Counted from the first letter of the stretch, positions 1-8,727 are shown. The stretch: 42,917 bases of DNA from Methanothrix sp. (GCA_030611205.1 JAUWQF010000003.1:1-42917); one strand, 5' to 3'. Translations and numbers: made by a program. The notes: generated by a model not told the origin, from the letters alone.

Positions 1-292
1 GGGAGAGAACCCTGGCCGTATCGGCGATGGTCTCCCCGCGCCCCAGCTGGAGGTCGCTGCTGCTCAGGTGGAGAGCATGCCCCCCCAGGGCCGTCATGGC
101 CACCTCCAAAGAGACCCTGGTCCGGGTGGAAGGCTTCTCGAATATGGTCGCCAGGCTCTTTCTGGCCAGCACCTGCCCCGTCTCCGACCGGCTCCTGCTC
201 CTGCTCCTCTTGAGCTCGTCTGACCTGTCCAGGATCTCCAGGATCTCTTCTGCCGTCAGGTCGGTTATGGATACCAGGTTCATCGTCGTCAT
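1..292 (-). CDS. argF: Ornithine carbamoyltransferase, N-terminal part (runs off window edge)
   Basis: Hand translation of minus strand from ATG at 292 or 283: [28 protein letters not shown]...[26 protein letters not shown]; carbamoyl-phosphate site motif STRTR. Not in ORF track because truncated. Confidence 0.9.
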   Translation of the reverse strand, partial: MTTMNLVSITDLTAEEILEILDRSDELKRSRSRSRSETGQVLARKSLATIFEKPSTRTRVSLEVAMTALGGHALHLSSSDLQLGRGETIADTARVLS

Positions 293-318
293 ACGTCATA
301 CGTCCGGTCTAATCTGCT

Positions 319-714
319 CTAATCTGCTCTTATCCTCTCCACCAGATCCGATATGGTATCGACCTCTTTGTCGGTGGCCGATACCTTGGCCCTGATCCTC
401 TTGAACTCGGGTATCTTGCTCGTCCCGGTATCCCCGGATACGAGCTGGTTCGACCAGGGGCTGTTGGGCATGAAGGCCAGGCCAGGATGCTCTTCGTCCT
501 CCTCCGAGAGCTTGGCCGTCACCACCACCGTTCCCCAGTCGGTATCCACCTGGACGGTCTGGCCGTCCTCCGTTTCGATCAGCTTCATATCGCCCCTGTC
601 CAGCAGTATCAGCGCGCTCAGGTCCCGGTACTCGTCGCTGTAGCGCCCGATCTCCTTTGCCTCCTCCTGGAAGATGTCCCTGTAGGTCACTATGGTAACC
701 TCGACCTTCGCCAT
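319..714 (-). CDS. fwdD: Formylmethanofuran dehydrogenase subunit D-like (molybdopterin dinucleotide-binding domain)
   Basis: 131 aa; '...GDTVQVDTDWGTVVVTAKLSEEDEEHPGLAFMPNSPWSNQLV'-type MPT-dinucleotide-binding fold; directly follows fwdB. Confidence 0.85.
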   Translation of the reverse strand: MAKVEVTIVTYRDIFQEEAKEIGRYSDEYRDLSALILLDRGDMKLIETEDGQTVQVDTDWGTVVVTAKLSEEDEEHPGLAFMPNSPWSNQLVSGDTGTSKIPEFKRIRAKVSATDKEVDTISDLVERIRAD

Positions 715-1953
715 CTAGACCGCCTCCATTATCCTGGACAATATCTCCGCATCCGATCGATAACCGCTCTCTATCACCGGCTCGAACTCGATCTTCACCC
801 CGTCCATCCGCAGAGCGCTCCCGCCTGCCTCTAAGCCCGATAGGGCAGAAGGGATCGTCACCCGAGCCATATCGGTGGTCAGGTTACGGTGAGGGTCTAT
901 GGCTACGGTCGGGATCCGGGCCACCTTCCTGGATATGGCCGCAGGCAGGGCAGATATGAGATCCGATCCGATCACCATCAAAGCATCGCAGTCGTTCACG
1001 GCCTCGGTGACGGCAAACTGGGGGCCGTGCTCTACCCCATCTTTGAACGAGACCCTGTTTATGTGGCCGGTCTCCTCCAGCAGGGTCTGGTTGAAGCCCC
1101 GCATATTATAGTGGCCCACCATGGGGATCAGCTTGTAGCTGGCAACCTCGTTCAGCCTGGTTATCAGAGGCGTGAGTTTGTCAATTTCGTCCTTGAGGGA
1201 GTAGATCAGGCCCAGACCGGGGAAGATCACCCCGAACTCCGCCTTTCGGAGGGTGCTTCCCAGCTTCAGGATCTTCTTCTTCATCTTCTTATCCTTGACT
1301 TTGGGCATCTTCCCGCCCAGAGCCGCCAGCAGGGCCTCTATGAACTCTGCGTCGCCGCCCGGCGGGATCCTGAAGAAGCCATCTGCGGTGATGACGACCG
1401 TAGGCGACTTCCTGACGTCGATCGCTATGGCCGTCCGGTCCTCCTCGTACCCCCTCTGCCTCTTCTCACCCCGGGGGAAGTAGGAGAACCGGGACATATG
1501 ACGGGGCTGGCTGCTGGATGGATCGGACCCCCAGTAGATCAATACATCGGCGAAGTTCCGAACTTCGTCCAGGGTGCAGGTCGGGTACTCACCCCGCAGA
1601 ACCTTCTCCATGAGGTACCCCTGGCAGAAGGAGGAGGTATCATCGATGGTCGCACCGAGCTTCTTGGCCAGATCTATGCCGATCCTCTGAGCTTCCAGGG
1701 TGGAGTTGCTCCAACCGAAGAGAAGAGGATTTTCTGCGTCGCCCAGCATCTCCGCCGCCTTGGATATGGCCTCGTCGAAGCTCACCTTCACACCGTCTAC
1801 GGCGGGGACCAGCCGGTCTTCGCGAAGGGACCGGTAGCGTCCCTCTCCCTTTCGGCAGAGGTTCTTGGTAAGGCTTATCTTTCCGTCATCGCACTCCAAC
1901 TCAATATCATCACATAACAAAGAACAACCGGTACAAACTGCCATAAAGACCAC
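715..1953 (-). CDS. fwdB: Formylmethanofuran dehydrogenase subunit B
   Basis: 412 aa; N-terminal 4Fe-4S motif CTGCSLLCDD..C, YWGSDPSSSQPRHMSRFS, GHYNMRGFNQ, C-terminal AGGSALRMDGVKI. Confidence 0.92.
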   Translation of the reverse strand: MVFMAVCTGCSLLCDDIELECDDGKISLTKNLCRKGEGRYRSLREDRLVPAVDGVKVSFDEAISKAAEMLGDAENPLLFGWSNSTLEAQRIGIDLAKKLGATIDDTSSFCQGYLMEKVLRGEYPTCTLDEVRNFADVLIYWGSDPSSSQPRHMSRFSYFPRGEKRQRGYEEDRTAIAIDVRKSPTVVITADGFFRIPPGGDAEFIEALLAALGGKMPKVKDKKMKKKILKLGSTLRKAEFGVIFPGLGLIYSLKDEIDKLTPLITRLNEVASYKLIPMVGHYNMRGFNQTLLEETGHINRVSFKDGVEHGPQFAVTEAVNDCDALMVIGSDLISALPAAISRKVARIPTVAIDPHRNLTTDMARVTIPSALSGLEAGGSALRMDGVKIEFEPVIESGYRSDAEILSRIMEAV

Positions 1954-2421
1954 CTAGATAAACTCGATCGCCCTGCCAGGGCAGGTTACAACACAAGCGT
2001 TGCACAGGATCTTTTCAGGACCAAAACGCCTGCATTCTTCCACGTTGACGCACTTGATCACCCCGTCTTCTACCATCAGGATGGCCCTGCCGCTTTTCGG
2101 GCCAAACCCCAGTGCGGTTCCCTTGGGGTCGTTCGCCACGTTTACGGGACAGGCCACCACACAGTTCCCACACCCATAACACTTGTCGGTGTGAATTATC
2201 ATCCCCGTCTCGGTGGCGTCGGCGGACATCAGAGGTGCGAGAAGCTCCCGAAGTTTTTCCAGCTTCTTCTCGTATTTGGGATTCTCGATGAGGGGGGGAC
2301 AGTCCTCGATGATCTTCTCCTTGCCCAGAAGCGCAACCGCGAAAGCCATGCAGGTGGGGTATCCACACTCTTTGCAGTTCGTCTTAGGCAAAAGCTGATA
2401 GACTTCCATGACGTTGGCCAT
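1954..2421 (-). CDS. Fe-S protein: N-terminal CdhE-type 4Fe-4S domain fused to a ferredoxin domain (FwdG-like)
   Basis: 155 aa; LLPKTNCKECGYPTCMAFA, CYGCGNCVVACP and CNACVVTCPGRA motifs; upstream of fwdB in same direction. Confidence 0.75.
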   Translation of the reverse strand: MANVMEVYQLLPKTNCKECGYPTCMAFAVALLGKEKIIEDCPPLIENPKYEKKLEKLRELLAPLMSADATETGMIIHTDKCYGCGNCVVACPVNVANDPKGTALGFGPKSGRAILMVEDGVIKCVNVEECRRFGPEKILCNACVVTCPGRAIEFI

Positions 2422-2543
2422 AACCTAGACACCTCAATGTGAGAGATCGAACAAGACTAGGCCCCTTAATCGTATTAAGAATATTGGCCCGGAAGAGAGA
2501 CCCTGCGCAAACCTTTTCACGTTTATTTACATCAGATATACCG

Positions 2544-4292
2544 ATGCCCTTCATAAACCCCCTCGCCCTCCTGGGACTGCTCAGCGTCGTGCCCCTGATA
2601 ATACTCTACATGATCCGGGCCAAGCCGAAGGACCTTTTTTTTCCCTCTCTCCTCTTCATCGAGGAGGACGAGGCCCGGCCCTCTGTCGCGATCAGACGGT
2701 TTATCACCGACCCCTTGTTCTGGATACAGCTCCTGGCGATCTGTCTGCTGGTGATATCCGCCGCAGGACCCTTCGTCGTGGCCGAGGGTGCTCGCGGCAG
2801 CCATCTGGTGGTGGTCATGGACGTCTCGGCCAGCATGGAGACCAGCTTCGAGGAGGCGGTGAAGATCGCCGGCCGGTACGTATCCGAGCACGATAGGATC
2901 AGCATCGTCCTGGCAGAGAACGTGCCCCTCGTGGCCCTCAGCGAGGGGAGCCTGGCCGAGGCGGGGGCCGTCCTGGCGAGGATATCGCCAAGAGCAGTTC
3001 CCGCGGACCTCTCGGGTGGGATGATCATGGCCAAGAGCCTCCTGGGTGCCGATGGTGGGCAGATACTGGTGGTCTCCGACTTTCTGAGCTGGGTGGGCGA
3101 TGACCCCGAGACAACCCGGGGCCTGATCGAAAACAAAGGGACTCAGGTGGTCTTCGCGGACTCAGGTGGGGGCGGCGAGAACGTGGCCATGGTGAGCGGT
3201 TGGATCGAGGAGTCGGGCGTCGGCATAAAGTACGAGGGCCTGATACGGAACTTCGGGAATACTAGACGCGTCCCCATAGAGATCAGCGGGCCCGGTGGTT
3301 CGATCGCCAGCTCGGTAACCATCGAATCGGGATCCGATCACTACCTATCCTTCGAGGCATCTCCGGGGATCAACGTCCTCTCTCTGGACGTCGAGGACGC
3401 CATCTTCGCGGACAACAAAGTATACATCTACGCCCCCGAGCACAGTCCCAGAAAGGTCCTCTACCTGGGCGAGGTGGGTCCTGCCCTCGCCGCGCTGGAG
3501 TCGCTGCCCAACGTCGACGTCAGCCGCTCCGGCGATTATGATAGCTTCGACCTGGTTGTGACGACCAACGCCACCGCTGACGGCAAGCTGAACAGGTACG
3601 TCCACCGAGGAGGCAGGGTGATCTACCTGGCCACCAACCCGAATATCAGCCCGGAATACCTCCCTGTGAGGGTCGAGGGCATGATCAACGGTACCGCTCT
3701 CCTCTGGGTCAGGTCGCCGGTCTTCACCGAGGGAATACACTTCGACGAGATCGGAGTCTACGGCCGCCCCGACGCCAGGCCTCGCAGCCGCTCGGTGACC
3801 ATGGTAGAGGCCAACGGCGTTCCGGTTCTGTCCTACTGGAGGCTGGGGGCGGGTACTGTGATATACCTGGGGTTGGTGCCCGGGCAAAGCGACTTCCACG
3901 AAAGACCGGAGTATCCCATATTCTGGTACAAGATGATCAACTGGCTTACAGACGTGCCCGACGCATCGGAGGCGAACATGCGCACAGGTGAGATCATAAG
4001 GCTGGGCGAAACGACGGCGGTGGAAACGCCCGAGGGCATAATCACCACGGAAAACCTGCTGCTGGACATGGTGGGCGTCTACAAGTTCCAGGGCAAAACC
4101 GTGGTAGCCAACATGTACGACCCCAGAGAGTCGGACCTAAGCTGTGGCGAGAGCTTCACCACAGGCACCTTCACCACCGGGACCGCCTCTGAAAAGCTGA
4201 TCGAGAAGGATCTGTCGCCTTGGCTGATCCTGATAGCGGCGGCGATGATAGCTTTGGAGCTGGTCATCATAAAGAGGAGGGGAGAGGCTTGA
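2544..4292 (+). CDS. BatA-like membrane protein with vWA domain
   Basis: Start reset to ATG 2544 (MPFINPLALLGLLSVVPLIILYMIRAKPK); MIDAS-like DVSASMETS; TM segments at both ends. Confidence 0.8.
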   Translation: MPFINPLALLGLLSVVPLIILYMIRAKPKDLFFPSLLFIEEDEARPSVAIRRFITDPLFWIQLLAICLLVISAAGPFVVAEGARGSHLVVVMDVSASMETSFEEAVKIAGRYVSEHDRISIVLAENVPLVALSEGSLAEAGAVLARISPRAVPADLSGGMIMAKSLLGADGGQILVVSDFLSWVGDDPETTRGLIENKGTQVVFADSGGGGENVAMVSGWIEESGVGIKYEGLIRNFGNTRRVPIEISGPGGSIASSVTIESGSDHYLSFEASPGINVLSLDVEDAIFADNKVYIYAPEHSPRKVLYLGEVGPALAALESLPNVDVSRSGDYDSFDLVVTTNATADGKLNRYVHRGGRVIYLATNPNISPEYLPVRVEGMINGTALLWVRSPVFTEGIHFDEIGVYGRPDARPRSRSVTMVEANGVPVLSYWRLGAGTVIYLGLVPGQSDFHERPEYPIFWYKMINWLTDVPDASEANMRTGEIIRLGETTAVETPEGIITTENLLLDMVGVYKFQGKTVVANMYDPRESDLSCGESFTTGTFTTGTASEKLIEKDLSPWLILIAAAMIALELVIIKRRGEA

Positions 4293-6670
4293 TGGAGGAT
4301 ATATTCTTCGCCGAGCCCGGGCTTCTCTGGCTGCTGCCCCTCATCCTCGTGGCGGGAGCGATAATTATCAGGCGATGCAAGAACAAGGTCCTCGTCCTGA
4401 GCAGGGCGGTCGTATTCGCCCTCTTGGTGGTAGCCCTGGCCAACCCCTACGTGGTGGTCACCCAGACCACCCAGACCAAGCGACCCATGATCACCGTGAT
4501 ATCGGACGAGACGGACTCCATGGACATATTCGACCCGGGCACGGCTCAACGGGTCTATGACCAGCTGCCAAACTCCCAGCTGAGAACCTTCTCAGGAACC
4601 TCGACCCCCCTGGGGGACAAGATACTCCAGTACGCCCAGCAAGGAAGCACCCAGGTCCTGGTATCAGACGGGTACAACAACAAAGGCAGAGACCTGGAGG
4701 AGGCGCTCGTCCTGGCCCGGTCGGCCAACACCACAGTCTTTGCAATCGTAATCGAACCGATAGCCAAAGACGCCAGCGTGGAGATCGACGGGACGTACAC
4801 CGCCGTTCTGGGTGGGGACTACCCCTTCAACGTGATATTGAGATGGGCGGGTGGAAATTTCGAGGGCATCCTCACCGTCCGCGCCGACGACAGGATAATC
4901 TATCAGAATCACCTCTACGAGGAGGGCAGGTCGAGATCGATCAGGATGTCCCATACATTCCTGACCACGGGACCTCACCTCCTCAAGGCGACCATATATC
5001 CTCAAGAAGATAGAGAACGAATGAACAACCAGTACCAAAAAGCGGTCTACGTCGTACCCAAGCCGGATGTACTACTGGTAATGAAGGGCTCTTCACCCCT
5101 CGCCAGCGTTCTCTCCAAGCAGTACAAGGTCACCGAGGCCTCCGATTACGATCCCGATAAAAGGTACAAGGCCGTAGTCCTGGACGATCAAAAGTACCGG
5201 TCCGACCTCGACGCCCTCGATGAGTACGTGAGCGAAGGGGGCGGGCTGGTGGTGGTGGGCGGCAGCAACTCCTACGACTTCGGGAACTATCTAAACTCGT
5301 CCCTGGAGAAGTTCCTGCCCGTGAGGTCTGCACCCAGCATCTTCGAAGGTGGGAACGTCGTGATCCTGGTCCTAGACATCTCGGGGAGCACCCGGCGCGA
5401 GATGGCCGTGGGCGGGACGACCTTTCTGGAGTACGAAAAATCGCTGGCGATCGAGCTGCTCAAGTCGCCTCAGTTCCAGGACGACCAGATAGGTGTGGTG
5501 ATCTTCGGGACCGAGGCCAGGGTGGTATCTTCACCCGCACCTCTTTTCAGGATCGGGACCATGATCAAAGATCGGATAAGACACCTCGACCCCATGCCCG
5601 GATCGCAAGAGGAGACCCAGCTGGATGCCGGTCTGAATCTGGCCTGGGATATGCTGAACTCGACGGGGACCGAGGGCGAGGTCGTCGTGATCTCCGACGG
5701 GAGGGTGAAGGAGTACCCCGAAACATATCAGCGATCCATCGGGATGATCAATAACATGGGCGCAAACGTATACCTGATAGAGGTCAAGTCCTTCGAAGGT
5801 GCACCCGGCGGGTTCGTCGACCTGGCAGAGAAGACGGGGTCGGCGTACTACTCCGCGGTCTATCCGGGATCGGTGACCATAAAGACAGGAGAGCCCACCG
5901 AGGCAGAGGCGGTGGTGGAAGAAGAAGCACCAGTGAGCGCGTATAACCTGATGATCTTCAACCCCAGACATTACATCACCTCGGATCTGGATCTGAAGGC
6001 CAACGTAACCGGGTTCAATGACGTCACCCCCAGATCGGGATCTCAGAGACTGGTGGTCATGGCTAGCGGGAAACCCATCCTCACCACCTGGAGATACGGC
6101 CTGGGCAGGGTGGCCTCTCTGGCAACCGATGACGGCACCATGTGGTCTCCGGAGCTCTACTCCGCCCAGAACTCGATTTTCATCTCCAGAACCGTGAACT
6201 GGGCGGTGGGCGACCCCAGGCCAGAGTCCGGAAGGATAGATGCCACCGATGGATGGGTGGGTACGCCCATGGAGATCTCCATAATCAGCGAGAGCCCTCC
6301 TAGTATAGGATCGGGCCAAGATCTAGACCTGGAAAAGGTGGGAGATAATCGGTACAGGGCCACCCTGACCCCAGAAAAGAAAGGAGTATACCGCATCGGC
6401 GATTATGCGATCGCCGTGAACTATCCCATCGAGTTCAGGGATATTGGGCCCAACCCCGAGTTTTCAAGGCTGATAATGGCCAACGGCGGGAGAATATTTT
6501 CCGAGGCGAAGGTGAGGAGCGAGCTGGTGGAAGAAGCAAGAAATAGAAGCACCGTTACCACCCAGCAGAGGGTGAGCAGGCGAGGGGCGCTTCTCTTCAC
6601 CGCGTTGGCCATATTTCTCGTGGAGGTGCTCATCAGGAGGAGGAGAGAGCTCAAAGGAAGAGGCGGCTGA
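4292..6670 (+). CDS. Membrane vWA / class I glutamine-amidotransferase-like fold protein
   Basis: Start reset to ATG 4292 (TGATG overlap with previous gene); MIDAS-like VLDISGSTRREM, GGGLVVVGGSNSYDFGNY segment, C-terminal TM. Confidence 0.75.
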   Translation: MEDIFFAEPGLLWLLPLILVAGAIIIRRCKNKVLVLSRAVVFALLVVALANPYVVVTQTTQTKRPMITVISDETDSMDIFDPGTAQRVYDQLPNSQLRTFSGTSTPLGDKILQYAQQGSTQVLVSDGYNNKGRDLEEALVLARSANTTVFAIVIEPIAKDASVEIDGTYTAVLGGDYPFNVILRWAGGNFEGILTVRADDRIIYQNHLYEEGRSRSIRMSHTFLTTGPHLLKATIYPQEDRERMNNQYQKAVYVVPKPDVLLVMKGSSPLASVLSKQYKVTEASDYDPDKRYKAVVLDDQKYRSDLDALDEYVSEGGGLVVVGGSNSYDFGNYLNSSLEKFLPVRSAPSIFEGGNVVILVLDISGSTRREMAVGGTTFLEYEKSLAIELLKSPQFQDDQIGVVIFGTEARVVSSPAPLFRIGTMIKDRIRHLDPMPGSQEETQLDAGLNLAWDMLNSTGTEGEVVVISDGRVKEYPETYQRSIGMINNMGANVYLIEVKSFEGAPGGFVDLAEKTGSAYYSAVYPGSVTIKTGEPTEAEAVVEEEAPVSAYNLMIFNPRHYITSDLDLKANVTGFNDVTPRSGSQRLVVMASGKPILTTWRYGLGRVASLATDDGTMWSPELYSAQNSIFISRTVNWAVGDPRPESGRIDATDGWVGTPMEISIISESPPSIGSGQDLDLEKVGDNRYRATLTPEKKGVYRIGDYAIAVNYPIEFRDIGPNPEFSRLIMANGGRIFSEAKVRSELVEEARNRSTVTTQQRVSRRGALLFTALAIFLVEVLIRRRRELKGRGG

Positions 6671-6732
6671 CCCTATCCAACAGTCTCACCATCAAACTTT
6701 AATAGCATACCGCCTTACCCATTTTCCATATG

Positions 6733-6856
6733 GTACATAAAGTATAACTTTATGTGCCCAAGTAAATGTGAGCGTAAGTGAGCATTTTCTTGTAGTACAT
6801 AAAGTATAACTTTATGTACTCGAGTAAATCCGACCGAAGGGAGGATTTTCTCGTTA
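6733..6856 (+). repeat. Composite palindrome-hairpin repeat, locus A (two 62-bp units)
   Basis: GTACATAAAGT-ATA-ACTTTATGTRC at 6733-6757 and 6795-6819, each followed by 37 nt with an AGTAAAT..ATTTTCT hairpin (6758-6794, 6820-6856). Confidence 0.85.
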
Positions 6857-6877
6857 GGCGGAGGTAAATACCAGAAG

Positions 6878-7192
6878 ATGAGTTCTGAGATGTGCCCTGT
6901 ATGCGGTCTTCCCAAAGACCTTTGCATATGCGAAGAGGTAGCCAAGGAGCAGCAGAGGATCACAGTGAAGATTAACAGACGAAGGTACGGCAAAGAGGTT
7001 ACGGTGATCCAAGGGATAGATCCTCATGAGATAGACCTTCACGAACTCTCGACGTATCTAAAGTCGGAGCTTGCATGTGGCGGGACCGTGAAGGACGTCC
7101 GCGGCGTCATCGAGTTGCAAGGCAACCATATCGGGCGTATAAAAAAGATATTAGTCAAAAAAGGCTTCGGGGAAGACCAGATAAGTGTCTGA
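6878..7192 (+). CDS. Translation initiation factor aIF1 (SUI1 family)
   Basis: 104 aa; [16 protein letters not shown]-terminus then SUI1 core [13 protein letters not shown]...[13 protein letters not shown]...IELQGNH. Confidence 0.93.
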   Translation: MSSEMCPVCGLPKDLCICEEVAKEQQRITVKINRRRYGKEVTVIQGIDPHEIDLHELSTYLKSELACGGTVKDVRGVIELQGNHIGRIKKILVKKGFGEDQISV

Positions 7193-7204
7193 TAGATTTT
7201 TATT

Positions 7205-7229
7205 GTATATGATGTATTACATTATATAC
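7205..7229. repeat. Solitary 25-bp near-palindrome related to the composite repeat
   Basis: GTATATGATGT-ATT-ACATTATATAC, same 11-3-11 layout, between convergent genes. Confidence 0.65.
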
Positions 7230-7336
7230 TAGTTAGTCGGGCTTTGCCGTTTGGCTCCTTTGAGCTTTGTAGGGAGGATGTCCCCGGGAGACTCCTTATT
7301 GAGATGCCCTATCTTTGGTGCATAACAGAAGGGCTC

Positions 7337-7717
7337 TCAAGGCTGGATCCCGGTCGGGACTTTTTTGGCACTGTGATCCAGATCGGCGTTTCCAGATACT
7401 ATGATGGTAAATATCCACTCGCTTAGCTCTGGACAGTGCTCGGGAACGCAGTCTAAGATGCACCCTGCACAAGGCTCAAATATGTTATCTGTGAGGAGCG
7501 ACTTGAACCGATTCGAATTAGGAACCTCCGTACAGCGTAACCTATAGGTCCGAACTCCTTTAACCGATTCCGGCTCCCTGGTGATGAGTTGTTTATTCAT
7601 CAACTTGATGACTATACGAGAGCACTTGCGAGAATCGATATCGAGTCTCTTCCACAGATCGCACTGCAGAACACCATCTTCGCTGGCCTTGATACACTCC
7701 AGCGCCTCCTCAAACAT
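7337..7717 (-). CDS. Winged-helix protein with C-terminal Cys4 cluster, TFE-beta/RPC34(RPC39)-like
   Basis: 126 aa; WH-like N-terminus (QCDLWKRLDIDSRKCSRIVIKLMNKQLITRE) then EPCAGCILDCVPEHCPELSEWI (CxxCx3Cx4C followed by EW). Confidence 0.55.
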   Translation of the reverse strand: MFEEALECIKASEDGVLQCDLWKRLDIDSRKCSRIVIKLMNKQLITREPESVKGVRTYRLRCTEVPNSNRFKSLLTDNIFEPCAGCILDCVPEHCPELSEWIFTIIVSGNADLDHSAKKVPTGIQP

Positions 7718-7733
7718 CGAGACACCCGGACGT

Positions 7734-7958
7734 TCACTCTACGGGGCGTATCATGATTATGTTGTTTCCCCGGAGTACAACCGAACCCAGCGATCGCATC
7801 CTCTTCCCGTTCACTACCTCCACGGTCTCCTGTAGATGGATGTTGAGATAGTCGTCCACACTGTTGAGGGTACCCTCAAGAACGTGACGCAATGGTCCCT
7901 TCATTTCTACCTGGATCTTAGATCCTATCAACGACTGAACTTTCTTTGTTGGAAACAC
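7734..7958 (-). CDS. LSm/Sm-like archaeal RNA-binding protein
   Basis: 74 aa; GSKIQVEMKG...LEGTLNSVDDYLNIHL and LGSVVLRGNNIIMI (Sm1/Sm2). Confidence 0.92.
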   Translation of the reverse strand: MFPTKKVQSLIGSKIQVEMKGPLRHVLEGTLNSVDDYLNIHLQETVEVVNGKRMRSLGSVVLRGNNIIMIRPVE

Positions 7959-8062
7959 AGGTTAAACCTCGGTATTTTGAATCATCATATCGATGACAAC
8001 ATGCACCAAAAGCACCATCTACCGCGAGGCATCTCATAGATGGAAATGCTCGCTGGCAGGTT

Positions 8063-8293
8063 CTATGCCGCCACAACTTCCTTTACGCCAACGACGTTGC
8101 TCTTCAACTCTCTTTCCACGAAGTTCTTCAGGGTCATCTGAGAGAAGGGACAGCCGGCACAGCTGCCCAGCAGCTTCACCCTGACGACACCCTCCTCGCT
8201 GACATCAATCAGATCGATATCGCCACCCTCCATCCGCAGCGCGTTCCGGATGACCCCAAGAACGGACTCCACATCTTCTTTCAAATCCGGCAT
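8063..8293 (-). CDS. NifU C-terminal domain-like protein
   Basis: 76 aa; LRMEGGDIDLIDV...VKLLGSCAGCPFSQMTLKNFVE. Confidence 0.92.
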   Translation of the reverse strand: MPDLKEDVESVLGVIRNALRMEGGDIDLIDVSEEGVVRVKLLGSCAGCPFSQMTLKNFVERELKSNVVGVKEVVAA

Positions 8294-8299
8294 GACAGA

Positions 8300-8626
8300 T
8301 TAATCCCCTTTTACCTTCATGATAGAAACAGTATGCCCCAATACCGTATACCTTATTCCTTTTAAAGCTTGCTCCAGCACTTTGACCACGCGTTCACATT
8401 CACCGTCATCGATTACGGTATTTACCAGCACCCCCGGCTCTGCATGATGTTTGATAGCCTTTACGGTCTTCTCCGGATCTTCGCTCAGCTGGAAATTTCT
8501 CCAGGTCTTGGGTGCCATCCCCTTGTACTCGTATAGGTAAAAGCCTGTTATCCCCAGTTCGGTCAATGTGTTCATCACGCGACCCAGGTGTTCGTGATCG
8601 ACAAATATCTTTACCAAAGTCTTCAT
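8300..8626 (-). CDS. Small conserved archaeal protein (PII-like / MJ1244-type, tentative)
   Basis: 108 aa; MKTLVKIFVDHEHLGRVMNTLTELGITGFYLYEYKG...; PII-like alpha-beta pattern. Confidence 0.5.
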   Translation of the reverse strand: MKTLVKIFVDHEHLGRVMNTLTELGITGFYLYEYKGMAPKTWRNFQLSEDPEKTVKAIKHHAEPGVLVNTVIDDGECERVVKVLEQALKGIRYTVLGHTVSIMKVKGD

Positions 8627-8700
8627 AAAAATCCCATATAATACCTGGACATAAAACTTTAAATAACTTCTCCCAAGAGGCGCGGATACCCTTTTATCCG

Positions 8701-8720
8701 GTCAGGACACTTACCCTGAC
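8701..8720. other. Inverted repeat just upstream of cobZ
   Basis: GTCAGG-acacttac-CCTGAC, 7 nt before ATG at 8728. Confidence 0.45.
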
Positions 8721-8727
8721 GATAGAC

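Noticed and set aside
889-1917. Long antisense ORF (342 aa) opposite fwdB, and similar shadow ORFs opposite cdhA (18456-19766), mtr, AOR and vWA genes
   Set aside because: High-GC shadow frames of confident coding genes; low-complexity or no recognisable motifs.
715-1953. WGC to WGS change in FwdB as loss of the tungsten/molybdenum ligand
   Set aside because: Counting residues against the remembered M. wolfei sequence places the ligand Cys in the SVCHGP motif, which corresponds to SSFC110 here and is retained.
6733-6856. CRISPR-like reading of the 25-bp palindromes with 37-bp spacers
   Set aside because: Only two repeats per locus, and the 'spacers' are homologous hairpins shared between loci, not unique sequences; no cas genes in the window.
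7244-7426. 60-aa plus-strand ORF downstream of the 7205 palindrome
   Set aside because: Overlaps the confident minus-strand winged-helix gene and has no recognisable features.
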